From contig NC_089245.1 of NCBI RefSeq assembly GCF_000512585.2, positions 806,001-870,000 of the forward strand: DNA of 64,000 nt, read 5' to 3'. The translations under genes were made by a program, and so were the position numbers. This document shows, piece by piece, positions 35,382 to 48,100 of this stretch. The notes beneath the pieces are model-generated. The model ran no database searches, was not told the DNA's origin, and saw only the letters and a list, made by a program, of their open reading frames with translations. The number at the start of each line of letters is the position of its first letter. The stretch's first letter is position 1. Source of the DNA: Kwoniella bestiolae CBS 10118. Its lineage: Eukaryota > Basidiomycota > Tremellomycetes > Tremellales > Cryptococcaceae.

Positions 35382-38121
35382 CTATCTCCTAGCCAACCCC
35401 CAGCCTCTTCTCTCTCCTATACTACTCCCACTACCTCCCATCCTCCCCTCCAACTCCCCAACCTTATTCTCCAACCTCCCAGCATTCGAGTCGATACTGC
35501 TCAAAGCCCTGAGATGAGCCCCCAGAATCGCAGACAGTTGATTAATGGGATCATCAGGTATTTGACTTGAGGAGTCGACGGTAGCGGCCGATGGAGTTGA
35601 AGTGCTATCTAATCCGAACGAGCCATTACCGTTGTTTGAAGATGTGGTTGTGGAGAGCTTGTTGACTTCTTCGATCATCTGACTGAGGTTTCGTGAGAGG
35701 TCGTCTAGCTGTTTGTTGAGATCTTCTGCGAGCGTGTATCTAGGGAATCGATAGGTTAGCATCCATCCTGATATATGCACCCATTTGACATCCTGTATGA
35801 ATGAAGAGAGGTGGTCAGAAGAGGGGAAAAACAACTCACGACTTCTCCCTCTCCCTATCAGCAGGTAACTTAGCGGCCAAAGGTCTCGTACTGTCATTAC
35901 CCAATTTACTGATCTCCTTTTCATACACGCTCATAATACTTTCAAGCTGTTTCTGCTGAGCTTCGATGTAATCCAACGCCTGGTCCACTGCAGACTGGTT
36001 CTGCTGAGCTTCAAGCACTTGTCGATGTAATGCAGTAATCTATCAGGCCGTAGTAAGTCAGCTTACTATCACTACCAATCCAAACCGGAGTACTCAAGAA
36101 TAAGCTCACCTGGTTACCATTCCTCACGAGCACTTTATCCCATTCCTTGACTTCTCCAGCCTGTTTCTCAAACTCTTTCACCTGCGCATCAAGATCCTTG
36201 TTCCATCCATCTACTATATCCTCCAACGTCTTGCCCCTCAAGAGGTTAGGCGCAGGTTCGCTCGAGGTAGCGGCGGCAGGAGCAGGGGCAGTAGTTGTCG
36301 ATGTAGATCCGGCAGCAGGGGTAGAGGTTGAAGCAGCAGGTGTACCAGCAGGCTTAGCACCGAACAAGCTTCCCGTAGCCGGAGCAGGAGCGTTGGTAGA
36401 CGCAGCAGGTTCAGCGGGTTTTGGTGCGCCTCCGAACAAACTTGATCCGGCAGTCGCAGCTGGGGTCGATTCAGCAGGCTTAGGAGCGGTTGATGCTCCG
36501 CTGAGATTACCGAAGCTAAAGCCACCTGTCTTGGGCGGTTCCGCAGGTTTGTCTGTTGATGTAGCTGGTGTGGTAGTGGTAGCTGGAGTAGTTGAAGTAC
36601 CACCAAAGCTGAACCCTCCAGCCTTGGGAGGTTCTTTAGCAGGTTCTTTAGCTTTGTCCGTAGTTGGTGCAGGTGTTCCACCGAGATTACCGAAAGAGAA
36701 TCCACCGGTCTTGGGAGGTTCAGGAGCAGCTGGGGTGGTCGTAGCGGGAGCTGGAGAGTCGGTCTTGGGGGCACCTAAATTACCGAAGGAAAATCCTCCA
36801 GATGCTGGTTTGGGAGCTTCAGCAGGTTTGGCCGCTCCTCCCAGACCACCGAACAGACTTCCTGACGCTGGTGCTGGAGCAGCAGCAGCTGAGGCGGGTG
36901 AATCGGTCTTGGGCGGTTCAGCAGGTTTGGCACCGAACAGACTTCCTCCAGCAGCACCTCCGCCAAACAAGCTTCCACCAGCAGGAGCAGCTGGCTTATT
37001 CGCGTCTGTTGAAGTAGGAGCAGCGGTAGCAGCGCCGAAGAGAGATGTGGTGGGAGCGGTAGGGGCCGGAGCAGCAGGTTTGTTGCCGAATGAGAAGCCT
37101 CCAGCTGGTGGAGCAGCAGCGGGGGTAGTACTTTCAGCTGGCTTAGCGCCGAACAGCCCCCCAGAAGCGGGTGTACCAGGAGCAGTCGATTCAGCAGGTT
37201 TAGCGCCGAACAGACCACCAGACGGAGCAGTGGTAGTTGGAGTTGTTGATCCGCTTGTTGCTCCTCCGCCAAAGAGACTTCCACCGGGAGCGGCAGGTTT
37301 TGAACCGAACAACCCTCCTCCGGTCGTACTTGCAGGAGGGGCAGCAGCAGGTGTGGTCGATCCGAATCCACCGAAAGCAGGTTTGGCAGCTGGCGTGGTC
37401 GATCCTGAGGTACTGGTGTTACTTCCGAATCCTCCAAATAGGCTTCCGCCAGCAGCGGGAGGCGCGGCAGCAGGTGTAGATGTTGATGGTTGAGTTGAGG
37501 TGTTTCCGCCGAAGGAGAATGATGGGGTAGATGTACCGGGTGTACCTGCTGGTTTAGCACCGAAGAGGGACCCTCCTGCTGGTGCTGCAGCGGGAGCAGC
37601 TGATCCTCCTCCAAATAGACTTCCTCCTGCTGGTGCAGCTGGAGTTGTGGATCCTCCTCCTCCCCCGAATAAGCTTCCTCCTGATGCTGGTTGAGTGGTT
37701 GAAGCAGAGTTGCCGAATGAAAATCCTCCTGACGAGGGTTGAGCAGCAGGTGTTGAAGATGATGCTCCTCCACCGCCGAAAAGCGATGTAGAAGGTTGAG
37801 AGGTGGAAGGTGGTTGCTGGCCGAATAGTGATCCGCCTGCAGGGGGGTTGGTTCCAGCAGCTAAGGAATGTTTACCAGTCAGCTAGGTGCCTAAAATATT
37901 AAAGGATCATAAAGCTGAGAATATCCTCACGCTTGGCGCCGAAGCTGAATGCGCTGGATGAGCCGCCCGCTGTGAAATAGCACGTCAGCGTTCATGATGT
38001 GTTTGAGGGTATCAGTGGACGTACCGTTGTTGTTGTTGTTCTGTCCAAATCCTGCAAAGCCAGCTGGATACCCATGTCAGCTTGGTACACCCATTATGAT
38101 GGAGCGAATCCACTCACACAT
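35382..38121 (-). CDS. NSP1: FG nucleoporin Nsp1
   Basis: Six exons (38121-38118, 38063-38025, 37969-37931, 37860-36110, 36039-35840, 35739-35382) join in phase to about 796 residues. The first coding exon is four bases (ATG T). The N-terminal 550 residues are FG repeats, mainly GGSLFG, GGFSFG and GLFGAKPA units with Ala/Pro/Thr spacers. A coiled-coil region follows: LRGKTLEDIVDGWNKDLDAQ and LEAQQNQSAVDQALDYIEAQ, matching the Nsp1 C-terminal domain that pairs with Nup57/Nup49 and Nup82. The last exon carries another helix, LAEDLNKQLDDLSRNLSQM. Nsp1 is a central-channel component of the nuclear pore. The long open frames on the opposite strand here result from the biased Gly/Pro/Ala codons. 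Confidence 0.95.
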
Positions 38122-38401
38122 CTTGATCTATTGTATCTGGTGGGACTCTATGCTTGGGGAATGAGAATAACAACGATATATGCAGGAATCCAAGATGAAA
38201 TATCAACCTTCTTACCTTCAACACGCTCAGAGATCATAGGCACGCCTCGCGTGAATCTCAGTCTTTTCACACGCCTAACTCAACGATTATTCCTTCGACC
38301 CTCTTCCTTGTGTTTTCATCTTTGATATGGCTCACTCGGTTTTCTCAAAACATTACTTCAACTTCTGCTTCTTTCATCCTGACCTTATTCAACCATCCAT
38401 C

Positions 38402-39035
38402 ATGTCAGGTATAGGCGTAAGTATCACTCCAACTGATGTGCTACTATGTTTCTCAAAGATAGCTGATGTTGATCAATTGTGAATTAATAACAGCCCGTCA
38501 ACCCAAAACCCTTCCTGCAAGATCTGACAGGTAAAACAGTCTACGTGAGGTTGAAGTGGGGTTTAGAGTATAGGGGGTACTTGGTCTCTACGGATGGATT
38601 CATGAATCTGCAGGTGGGTCATAGATCCATTCGCTTGGAAGCGATCTTTTGAACTCCCTCTCATCGTCCCATTGCAAACCATATCACGCCCTCTCGTTAT
38701 AATGTTCTGGAATTTACACTGATCGATACCTTGCCATACGCGTAGCTCGCAAACACAGAGGAAATCGAGAATGGCAAGTCCAACGGAGCGTTAGGAGAGG
38801 TATTCATTAGGTGTAACAACGTGCTGTATATAAGGTGGGTTTCGTCAACGCTTACTCCCAACAAGTAATATATTGTTCGGGTCGATATGGGCTGACCTTC
38901 TTAATCTCTCTCTCTCCACTCTGGTCGATGATGGTATTGTACCATGCAATCTCACTACGCACCTCTTTTCTCATGGACTCCACCAAACAACTATCGATAT
39001 ACAGGGAAGCGAAAGACAAAGTACGAGATGATTGA
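38402..39035 (+). CDS. SMX3: Core snRNP protein SmF
   Basis: Four exons (38402-38416, 38494-38613, 38746-38834, 39005-39035) give 84 residues; SmF is usually 80-90. The Sm1 motif reads LTGKTVYVRLKWGLEYRGYL with the typical SmF KWG..YRG..VS..D.FMN pattern; the Sm2 motif reads GEVFIRCNNVLYIR. SmF is one of seven ring proteins on U1, U2, U4 and U5 snRNA. The gene is divergent from NSP1 (280 bp between starts) and convergent with RNA1. Confidence 0.96.
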
Positions 39036-39576
39036 TAGAACGACCCGAGATGGAAGGAAGGGAAAATGATGATAACTCAAGTATGGATGATCGTCAAACC
39101 AATGTTCAAAAGGCGGGACATCGTTTCGATATAGATCATCTGCGAAAAGAGGTCATGTCATCTGTATGCACTAAATACCCATGTGCAGTTTTTTATGGCT
39201 CGACGGGATGTGTTGCTACTGATTGTCCACTCTGATATTTTTGTTGGTGATTCGATCTGTCAGTGACTCTTCAAATCAATCTAACACTCTGACAAGTCAA
39301 TCAGAGGTCGATCTTGAGGAGATGTCCCGCTGTAGAAGATTACCCGTCGAGTTGACGCGAAGGCACTACTCCTACTTTCTCTGTTTCTCGACCAAGCGAC
39401 TACGCAGCGAGATAGTTTGGTTACTCCGAAATCGATCACATGCCAAAAATGTATAAAATATGTATGCACTATAACTCCCTCTATCTACAGTCTACATCCT
39501 ACCAAGAATACTTGTCCTCTCCGTACCCACTTACATTTCTTCTCCTGCTCTGTGTCCCAAGGCGGAAGGGACCAGC
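39036..39576. other. Convergent 3' region SMX3/RNA1
   Basis: 540 bp between the SmF and RanGAP stops. It is longer than most convergent gaps here. I see no gene, and no RNA gene was recognised. Confidence 0.4.
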
Positions 39577-41321
39577 TTACTTAGCTTCAACATGAGCTCC
39601 AGCGAGCATATCGGCGAGGCTGCATTTTCATTGTACATCAGCTTACTCTCTCGTTTCCGCTTCTACTGTTTCAAACATCATGCGTGCAAATACTCACTCA
39701 TCGGTCTGTTTATCAGTAACAGCAGGTAACTTGGCAGTACCGTCGACTTCCTCTTTAGACTTTTCCTCCTTCTCCTCCTCCTCTTCCTCGGATTCAGCCT
39801 CGTCCTCTTCCGAGGCTTCTTCCTCTTCGCCCGACTCGGGTTCTTCCATATCGTCGACTGTGAAGTGTACAGTCAGCATCGTTTCTGATACGGTACAGCG
39901 TGGTGTTTGCCTTCCGTCAGATATACCGCTGCACCGAGCGATCTCACCGACCTCCGGCAACTACGACAAAAACCGGAGGGAAAGGCAGAACAGAGAGGGA
40001 GGAACTCGACTCACGCTCATCCAACGCATCCTCATTCCCCCAACTCTCCAAAGCCTTCTTCAACCCCTCCACGCACTCATCATCCTCCGCAAACCTATTC
40101 CCATTCAACTCCAATTCCCTCAACCCCTTGAGATGTTGCGTGATCGCCACACTGAGAATCTCCACGGCAGTCTTGTCCAATTCATTGTACTGCAATTTCA
40201 AAACCTCCAATGAAGGGTTCGTACCATTTGACAAGGACGTCATCAACCCAATCCCACCAGATTTTCCAAGAAGACAATCTGACAAATTCAATTGTCTAAG
40301 ATTCTTCCACGAGGAAAGGTGTTGCACTATAGCCCGTGTACCAACCTTGGTAGCAGTATTATCTTGTAGATCCAATACCTCCAGTTCCTTACAATGACTC
40401 AACCCCTCCGAGAGGTTCTTGATCCCTTCCATCCTAATTCCATTCTGGGGCATCTTCACCTCCCTTAACCCTTTATGCAATGAGAACGCCTCCTTCCAAT
40501 CACTAGACGAACCATTCTCCAACCTATTCCGTCCACAGACAAGGACCCTCAAATTCAATTCTTTCCCTTCCTTCTGGCATTTCTCCCCATTCTTAATCAA
40601 GGCTTTGGCAATGATGGATCCTCCGATCGGACCCAGTCCGTTGTTGTTGAGTTTGAATATGCTGAAATGGGTGTTGTTCTCTAGGAAGGGGACCATCGCG
40701 TCGGCGCATCGACCTCCAAAGGCATTGTCGGAGAGGTCGAGCTCGACCAGAGAGGTGGACTGGGAGAGGGCATCGCATAAAGCTGAGAGGGCTTGGGGGA
40801 TCTCGGAGATTAGTCGGCCGGTGAAGATGTCTGCTAGGTCTACCACCTATGGTGATGAAGATGAGATGGATGTCAGTGTGAGGGATGAGAGATGCCAGGA
40901 ATGGATATCGACAAGTGAAGAGAAGGAGACAGTACAGCTTGAGAAACAAGACCATCTGGTGTCACGTTAAGACCTTTCGTATTATCCTATCTAACCAGAA
41001 ATCCTGCCTCTCGACGATATCACACTACTTGGCATCCCCCTGTCCAAAAGACACCAAGTACCTTCCACCTACTCCAAACCAATGTCGCCTGTCGCCTCTC
41101 CCTTCACAGTCGAACACTCGGTACCTCCCACTCACCTTCAAATTCTTCTTCCCCTTCAACACCTCCGCAATAGCCTGACAAGCCTCCACACCCAAAGAGT
41201 TCGCTCCAAAATGGACCTCCTCCACATCGTCCATCCCCTCCAACTCGGAGAGGTAGGGCTGCAGGTCGGCAGCGGTATTGGCTTTGAGGTTTTTCCCCAG
41301 GATTGAGAATGTCTTGGACAT
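39577..41321 (-). CDS. RNA1: Ran GTPase-activating protein Rna1
   Basis: Exon 1 is 41321-41136 (62 codons, starting MSKTFSILGKNLKANTAADL), then a 289-nt intron, then a long exon from 40846. Leucine-rich repeats fill the protein: LKVVDLADIFTGRLISEIPQ, LVELDLSDNAFGGRCADAMV, FKLNNNGLGPIGGSIIAKAL, LREVKMPQNGIRMEGIKNLS, LEVLDLQDNTATKVGTRAI. The Arg-rich VLVCGRNRLENGS segment includes the RNRLE motif; in fission yeast Rna1 the Arg there is important for activity. A strongly acidic stretch (EESGEEEEASEEDEAE type) follows, then a short exon ending AGAHVEAK. Rna1 hydrolyses Ran-GTP in the cytoplasm and sets the transport gradient. It lies near NSP1, another transport gene. Confidence 0.95.
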
Positions 41322-41817
41322 GGTGTATGGCGGTATTTTCTCGATGTTGTAAGGGGGTAGTAAGATGAAGTGAGATGAGGTTCGTGATGACCGACGAGAT
41401 GATGAAATGTTGAGATGTTGAGACTCAATGATCTGCAAGTTGAGTTCCAAATTTCATCCAACATATCAAACGCGCTTTGATGCTCGCTTTTGTAGTTGGT
41501 GCCTTGTATCAGTCAGGTGGCGGTCAAGTGGCAAACGACTGTTCGAACTTACTTGCCCATCGTGTCATGCTACATTCTACATGGCATAAATGCATAGACG
41601 AGAAAACTCAATCATGGTACAAACCACCTATACAAACGCAAAGTATATAGCATAGTTCGTTTCATCATGTTCATCAAACAACAATCAAAAATTACCTCAT
41701 CCCTTCCTGGTGTGTTTCAAGTTCGATTTGCTAATCAGGAATCCATCCCACTCATCGATGAGCGTGTTGGTCCTATCCCATTTTCATTTTCATCAGCTGC
41801 TCGTTATGGCGTCACAA
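41322..41817. other. Intergenic RNA1 promoter / TDP1 3' end
   Basis: About 500 bp between the RNA1 start and the TDP1 stop, both minus strand. A/T-rich with no open frame of interest and no RNA gene recognised. Confidence 0.4.
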
Positions 41818-44800
41818 TCAAAACAGCTGGCTCACCCAGGGAATATCACCCGCCGTATACCTCTTGGCCGGTCGAACGTACGGCGCGACTTTCTCAGCCT
41901 GAGCTTTGGCCTTGTCTCGATCTATCATGCCAAATCATCCGATGTAAGCTTCGATCCGCCTGTGCCATGAAAGAAGCAACTTACCAAGAGGGAATATAAT
42001 CGCAATTTCGTAATTCTTGATGATCAACGTAGGAGGGTTCTTCTTGAAATCGACATTACCCTGATTATCTCACAAAACCCGTCAGCTCTCAGCTATCACC
42101 TCGTATCGCTCTGGACAACAGAGCTGATCATTAGAGAAGGGACAACACCCACCCAAGCTGAAGGCGAGAAATTATGACTCCCCACATATATCCAACCTCC
42201 TACCTCATCTTTCAGCTCATCGACCTTTCTCTTAGCTGATTTAGTGGGCGTAGTTTGATTAAGGCCCAATTTGTTTTCCTCAGGTTCGAACAATGCCACC
42301 ATCATCTGTCGAAGAAGCCAGAAAATAGATAATGAGCTTGTATACACTGTGCGGTAGATTTAAAGCTCACCTTGGTATGCATCAAGACCCCACCTCTCTT
42401 ACTCCTACTATCCCTAAACAACCCCTTGGTAACATTATTGAAAGCTTTCCCACAAAACATAGTCCCTCCCCCTTCCTTTCCAAGATGAGAAGCCTCCACA
42501 TTAGCCAAAGTAGGAAACAAGATCCTGATTTCAGGCCATGCATTGGGTTTAGGTCTATTCGATAATTGATGGGCTGTCTTACCGGAGATGAAAGAGTGGA
42601 ATTTCGAGAACCATTCTAAGCTGTATGTTCCCAGCGATGATCCCTGAGTTGCGCAGACATACCATCAGCTTCTCATATTGTACTCTCAAGGTAAGATTCG
42701 GCGAGCTGACTCACTTGAAATTCCACATCCAGCTGCTCACCAGCTTTGGGAACCCACCCCTCGTCATTCAATACCTTGCCTAGCCTACTGATTCCAAACT
42801 TGTTGATCTCATCATACCCCGTGTAAGTCCCCGGTATGCTCAGCACCAACCTCACTTTCACCTTGCTCCAGTCATATTTCGCCAAATCTGCGAAGCCATC
42901 TTCTGGAGTAAAAGGGATTTGGGATCCGTTAGGATGAGCACGTATCAAACTCCTGAGAGCAGTATGTATGCGAGTATGAGTGAAGAGGTGGGAGAATTGC
43001 AAAGGAAGGTCGTGGGTCTTGAGATTGGATCGTAAGGAACATGGCATGGGCAATGGCAAGAAGTCTTGGACGAATATAGTCTATATAAAATCCCTGTGAG
43101 CTGACCAATTTCACAAGATGGAGTAGGGCTCGGAAGCTCACATTCTCGATCAACTCCCAATCGTAATCCACCATGTTTGCTGTTGAGATGACCACTCTCA
43201 ACCTACCGGTTTTGTAAAAGATCTATGACGTTGCAAAGAGAGAAATTAGGAGTCTACTCGATTTGTTTATATAAATCACTCACCCAGAAATACTTCATAT
43301 GTGCACTCCTGTCCACCGGATCACATATTAGCGTCCGAGGCTAGTTCGCTCCGTTGAATGGGATAACACTCACCCAAAACCCGTTGTCATCTTTGGGTAA
43401 ACCCACATCTCACCATTAGGGTGCAACTGAATCTTCCCATTATATTCCTGCTTGTCTTTCGGATGAGGACGAACAATGATAGTAGGTACCTCTTCTGGCG
43501 GAGGTAAGATATTCTTGTCCATCACCCACTGGTCATCGATAACGAAACTTGACATGATTATGAGTGATATTTGGGAATGCTATCAAGCACTTCATCAGCT
43601 ACTCTTCCGTATTGTCGCCACGACTAGCTGCTGGAGTCCACTTACATTCCCTACTACCTGCTTGGGCGAGAAGGTCCTCTCCGTTGTGGGATTACCGATT
43701 CTCAGAGCTACATTTCTCATTTCACCGTCGGGGTAATACTCTCCACCAGCATCACTAGGAAAGGGACCGGCAGACTGGAGAGGATGGATAGATGAAGTTT
43801 GACTAGGCCTAGGAATAGATGGTCCAGCATTGGATGACGAACTTGACGAAGCGAGTGAAGCCATTCCAGCTATCCTGGATGGACCAGCTGTAGGTGTGTG
43901 GGTGGTAGTGGTAGGAGTTGAATTACCGGATGAAGCAGCCTGTCTTGCAGCTTGTCGTTCTCTTCGTTCTTTCTCCAATTGAGCGCGGTCGATGACTTGA
44001 CCACCTATCTTAAGGGTAGGAACTGATACCAACTCGGAAGGTGCAGGTGAAGCTATGGATGTAGGTGCTGTCGAGATTTGGGTGGAGGGTTGAGATTGCT
44101 GGGTGAACGTGGTAGATGGACCAGATTCCGATTCGGCGAGCGAAGCTGCCATCGCTCTATCAGATGTCGTCAGTCAGACCGTGCATTTGAGACAAACAAC
44201 GTACTCTGCAAGCATACGCCTCTCTTCTTCCGGTGTTTCCTCTCGCTTCCTTCTTTTCGGCGCTCTAGCGTCTTCTTCGGACATTGCGATAGCTCGCTTC
44301 AGCTCCTCATCTTCTTCATCGTCTACTACCACGGAAGGTTGACGAGAGTTGGATCGGGAGAAATGCTCTTGGGCGGAGAGTGCTAATGCTCTGCAGTACC
44401 ATCAGCTGCAGATTGTCGAAGTTCGATGGATTGGCTGGGACTTACCGGGCTAGCTCATCGTCATCTTCTTCTTCGACTCTATGAGTGTTGTTCCCACTGA
44501 TCGTAGCAGGCGGTTTGGTACGCCAAGTAGCCCAAGCAGCCCTAAAGTTTGACATGCTATTAGCTTAATCCGGTAATCTATCATACGAAAGCTAACCTTC
44601 TCAGCTCTTGAAAGTCTACTTCTGAAGGATCATACTCTGCCGTAGATTCGTCAAAGTACTTATCAAAGTCCCTATTCTCCCCTCGTTTAGGTATGGAAGG
44701 TCGAGAAGAAGCCGGCTGATTATTGCTTGATCTAGAAACGATATTATGGTGAGCTGAGTTGCCAGGATGATTTAGAGATGACTCACTCTCCCAAGATGAA

Positions 44801-44821
44801 TGCTACTTCGTCTTCGTCCAT
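41818..44821 (-). CDS. TDP1: Tyrosyl-DNA phosphodiesterase Tdp1 with N-terminal UIM-like motifs
   Basis: Many exons. The protein starts MDEDEVAFILGE and ends DIPWVSQLF. Two phospholipase-D-type HxK motifs are present: SAHMKYFWIFYKTGRLRVVI with a downstream STANMVDYDWE block, and LMHTKMMVALFEPEENK with GGWIYVGSHNFSPSAWG. Between them lie conserved stretches such as FVIDDQWVMDKNILPP and RVVISTANMV. Tdp1 removes tyrosine and other adducts from DNA 3' ends after topoisomerase I failure. The N-terminal 300 residues precede the catalytic core; they contain two sequences fitting the ubiquitin-interacting motif (DDDELARALALSAQE and EDEELKRAIAMSEED) and a degenerate third, and a KRRKR basic cluster. 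SMC3 is divergent 346 bp away. Confidence 0.9.
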
Positions 44822-45167
44822 TGTGACAGTCGTTCTGCTGTTGTTGTCCCTCCAAGATGGATGCAGCGTTGATATGATGCGACGCTCAAAGATATAAGAT
44901 GAATCAACATTTATCTATACACCCAACCACCCTTCAGACACTGAATACGATCCGCCGTCGAATTGTGGAGGCCCACTCTACCAGCTCCTTACGTAATACC
45001 GTGGTTGACGCGATCTGAGACTCGTGAACATGAGTTGAGTGGACGATTTCGGGTAAGACGTAAGACGCGTTTGGATCATTAACATCCTCTTCTTCCTTCC
45101 TGTCTATCGATAACATCTTCCTCATTTTGGTATCCCCTCAGCAGGCATAGCTGGACTCTCCATAGAG
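44822..45167. promoter_or_regulatory. Divergent promoter region TDP1/SMC3
   Basis: 346 bp shared by two divergent genome-maintenance genes. ACGCGT, the MluI cell-cycle box core, occurs at 45064-45069 (ACGTAAGACGCGTTTGG). In yeast that element drives S-phase genes including cohesin subunits; here its use is inference. Confidence 0.45.
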
Positions 45168-48100
45168 ATGGTAAGCTTCTCCAAGGCCAATCGCAGTGGT
45201 TGACAGTTGACAGACATTTGATCACATCCTCAGTACATCAAAACCATAACTATTCAGGGTATGTCCCTTCCTTCCTTCTTCCTGCCTTGAGCAGGTTGAG
45301 CTGACGTTCATGTATACAGGCTTCAAGTCCTATAGAGATCAAGTGGCCGTTGATCCGTTCTCGTGAGCTGCCTGCTTTTCGATGACATGAAGGGAAAATA
45401 GCTGACATCAATGACAGGCCGGCACATAATGTAGTAGTAGGACGAAATGGAAGTGGAAAGTCGAATTTCTTCTCAGGTGAGCTCATCCTGTTGATCTTGA
45501 TACATCGAGTAATCCGCACACTAGCTGACACTTCCTCGTAGCCATCCGATTTGTCCTCTCCGATCAATATACCAAAATGAACAGAGAGGATAGACAGCGA
45601 TTACTGCATGAAGGAACGAGTACAACTACTACTCTTTCTGCTTATGTGGAGATCATCTTTGATAGTGAGTTGGAAGTTTCGTTGACTGGCCGCGTCATAC
45701 GAGCACGATCAACTCACTTATCGCTTATATAGATTCCGATGGACGTTTCCCTACCAATCGACCGGAATTGGTCCTTCGACGAACGATCGGTTTAAAGAAA
45801 GATGAATATTCCTTGGATCGAAAGAGTGCGAGTAGGTCTGAGGTCGATCAATTGCTCGAAGCAGCAGGTTTCTCAAAGTCGAATCCGTATTACATCGTGC
45901 CTCAAGGAAGGGTAAGTGTCCCTCAATCCTTTCCTCCGTTATAAATTCAGATGTATACTTACTCACAACTGGCGGGTTTTATAGATCACTCATCTAACCA
46001 ATATGACCGATAAAGAGCGATTGAGACTATTGAAAGATGTAGCAGGTACAGAAGTGTACGAGCAGAAGCGAACAGAATCAACTAGGTTGATGGAAGAGAC
46101 AGATACGAAACGAGATAAAATAGCCGAAATCCTCGTCACCATCGAAGATAGGTTGAATGAGTTGGATGAGGAGAAACAGGATCTGAAGGATTATCAGGAG
46201 AAGGATAGGGAGAGAAGGTGTTTGGAGTATGCTTTGCACCAGAGGGATCTAGAGGATGTTACTGTTGCCTTGGATAAGGTGAGCTTCTTTATACCTTTGG
46301 ATATCAATGCAGCTTATATGATGTGTATAGGTTGAGGAGGAACGTAGGGAAGATATACATAACTCCAATTCCAAGAGGAAAGAGTTCAACGAGAAGGAGG
46401 AAGAAGTGCAGGTAAGCCAAAATATACACCGTTCGGATGGGGTGAAGAGCTGATAGATAGAGTGAAGAGATACGAAGAATCCCTCACCACTGCCAAACAT
46501 GCTCTATCGACCACTCAACTTGCTCTCAAGCAATACGAGACCGAAATGGCTGATCTCGTCCGAGCTCGAACGGAAATTGAATGTGTCATTGCTGATTTCA
46601 CAACTGCTGGAGAAGCGGGGGAGCAAAGAAGAGCAGAAGTAGCTGAGGAATTACAATCTTTGGAAGAGAGGATCGAAGAAGCTAGTGAGAGATTGGATGG
46701 GCTCATAACGGATGCTGAGCGGAGGATAGCTGCCGAGAAACAAGCGAGGGAAATGTGAGTCACACGATCCTCATTCAGAACTGCTCAATGCTGATGGGCG
46801 ATATAGACTTGAAACGACTCAATCTAAACTTGCAGTCCTTTTCGCCAAACAAGGTCGAGCTCAACAGTTCCCCACTAAAGCAGCTCGAGATCAATATTTG
46901 CAGGGCGAAATCAGGTCGCTCAGAGATTACGAGAAAGATCAGCAGAAACGAGTAGACTCGCTGAGAACAGATGTGGAAAATGCCAAAGAACAACTGACGG
47001 AAGTTATTGCTCGATCACGAGAGAGGAATCAACAGGAGGACGAAAGAAGGAGCAATCTTAGAAGAATGGCCGAAGAAGTCACTGCTTTGAAAGGAAACTT
47101 GGATGGTATGCAGGAAAGAAGAAAGTGAGTTGCCTCTCTCGTATTTCTAAGCACCTTGTGAAACTGAGCTGATGAGGGATTTGTAGAGAATTATGGCGAG
47201 AAGATGGCAAACTTGGCCAAACTGTGTCTAACGCGAAGAGTGAGATGGACTCGGCTGAAAGGTCTATCCTGGGAATGATGGATAAGGTAAGCTCTCCGAA
47301 TCGCGTGGACCAAGCTGACAAAGCATATCAGGATACAAGCAATGGTCTTCGAGCTGTACGAACGATCGCTAAACGATTGAACCTTGACGGAGTCTACGGT
47401 CCATTATATGAGCTCTTTGAGGTCTCGGATAAATATAAGACTGCTGTTGAGGTCACTGCTGGAAACAGGTGGGTCATTGTGATGTCAATACTCGGGATTG
47501 TGATACAATACTTAGCGTATCAAAATTCTGCTTTTAGTCTGTTCCACGTCGTCGTAGACAACGATGATACCGTCACCAAACTCCTAGACGTCATGAATAG
47601 AGAGAAGAGTGGAAGAGTCACCTTCATGCCTCTGAATCGATTGAAGAGCCAACAATTTAATTATCCCAAAGCGAATGATGCTTTGCCGATGATACAGAAG
47701 ATCCAGTTTGACAGGCAGTACGTCATGGCTTTTGAGCAGGTACGTTTAGCTAGCCTATAGACAGAGGTTCCCGGCTGACGCTGTTAATTTTAGGTATTCG
47801 GCCGTACCATCATCTGTGAAGACCTTCAAACAGCTGCTCAATACACTCGAAGTCACAATCTGAACGCAGTGACCATCGAAGGTGATCGAGTAGACCGAAA
47901 AGGTGCCCTTACCGGTGGTTATCACGATGTCCGACGATCTCGTCTGGATGCAGTCAAGGCAGCCAAGAAATGGCGAACTACCTATGAGACCGATTCAGCA
48001 AGACACCAAGAAGTCAAAGAAGGTATCGCCAAGCTGGAACAAGACATCTCTCGATCTATGGGTCAGATCCAAGTTTTGGAAGCTAAGAGAAAGCAAAGCG

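Noticed and set aside
36147..37493. 448-codon open frame on the + strand opposite NSP1
   Set aside because: It mirrors the biased FG-repeat codons, has no introns or domain, and NSP1 explains the region fully.
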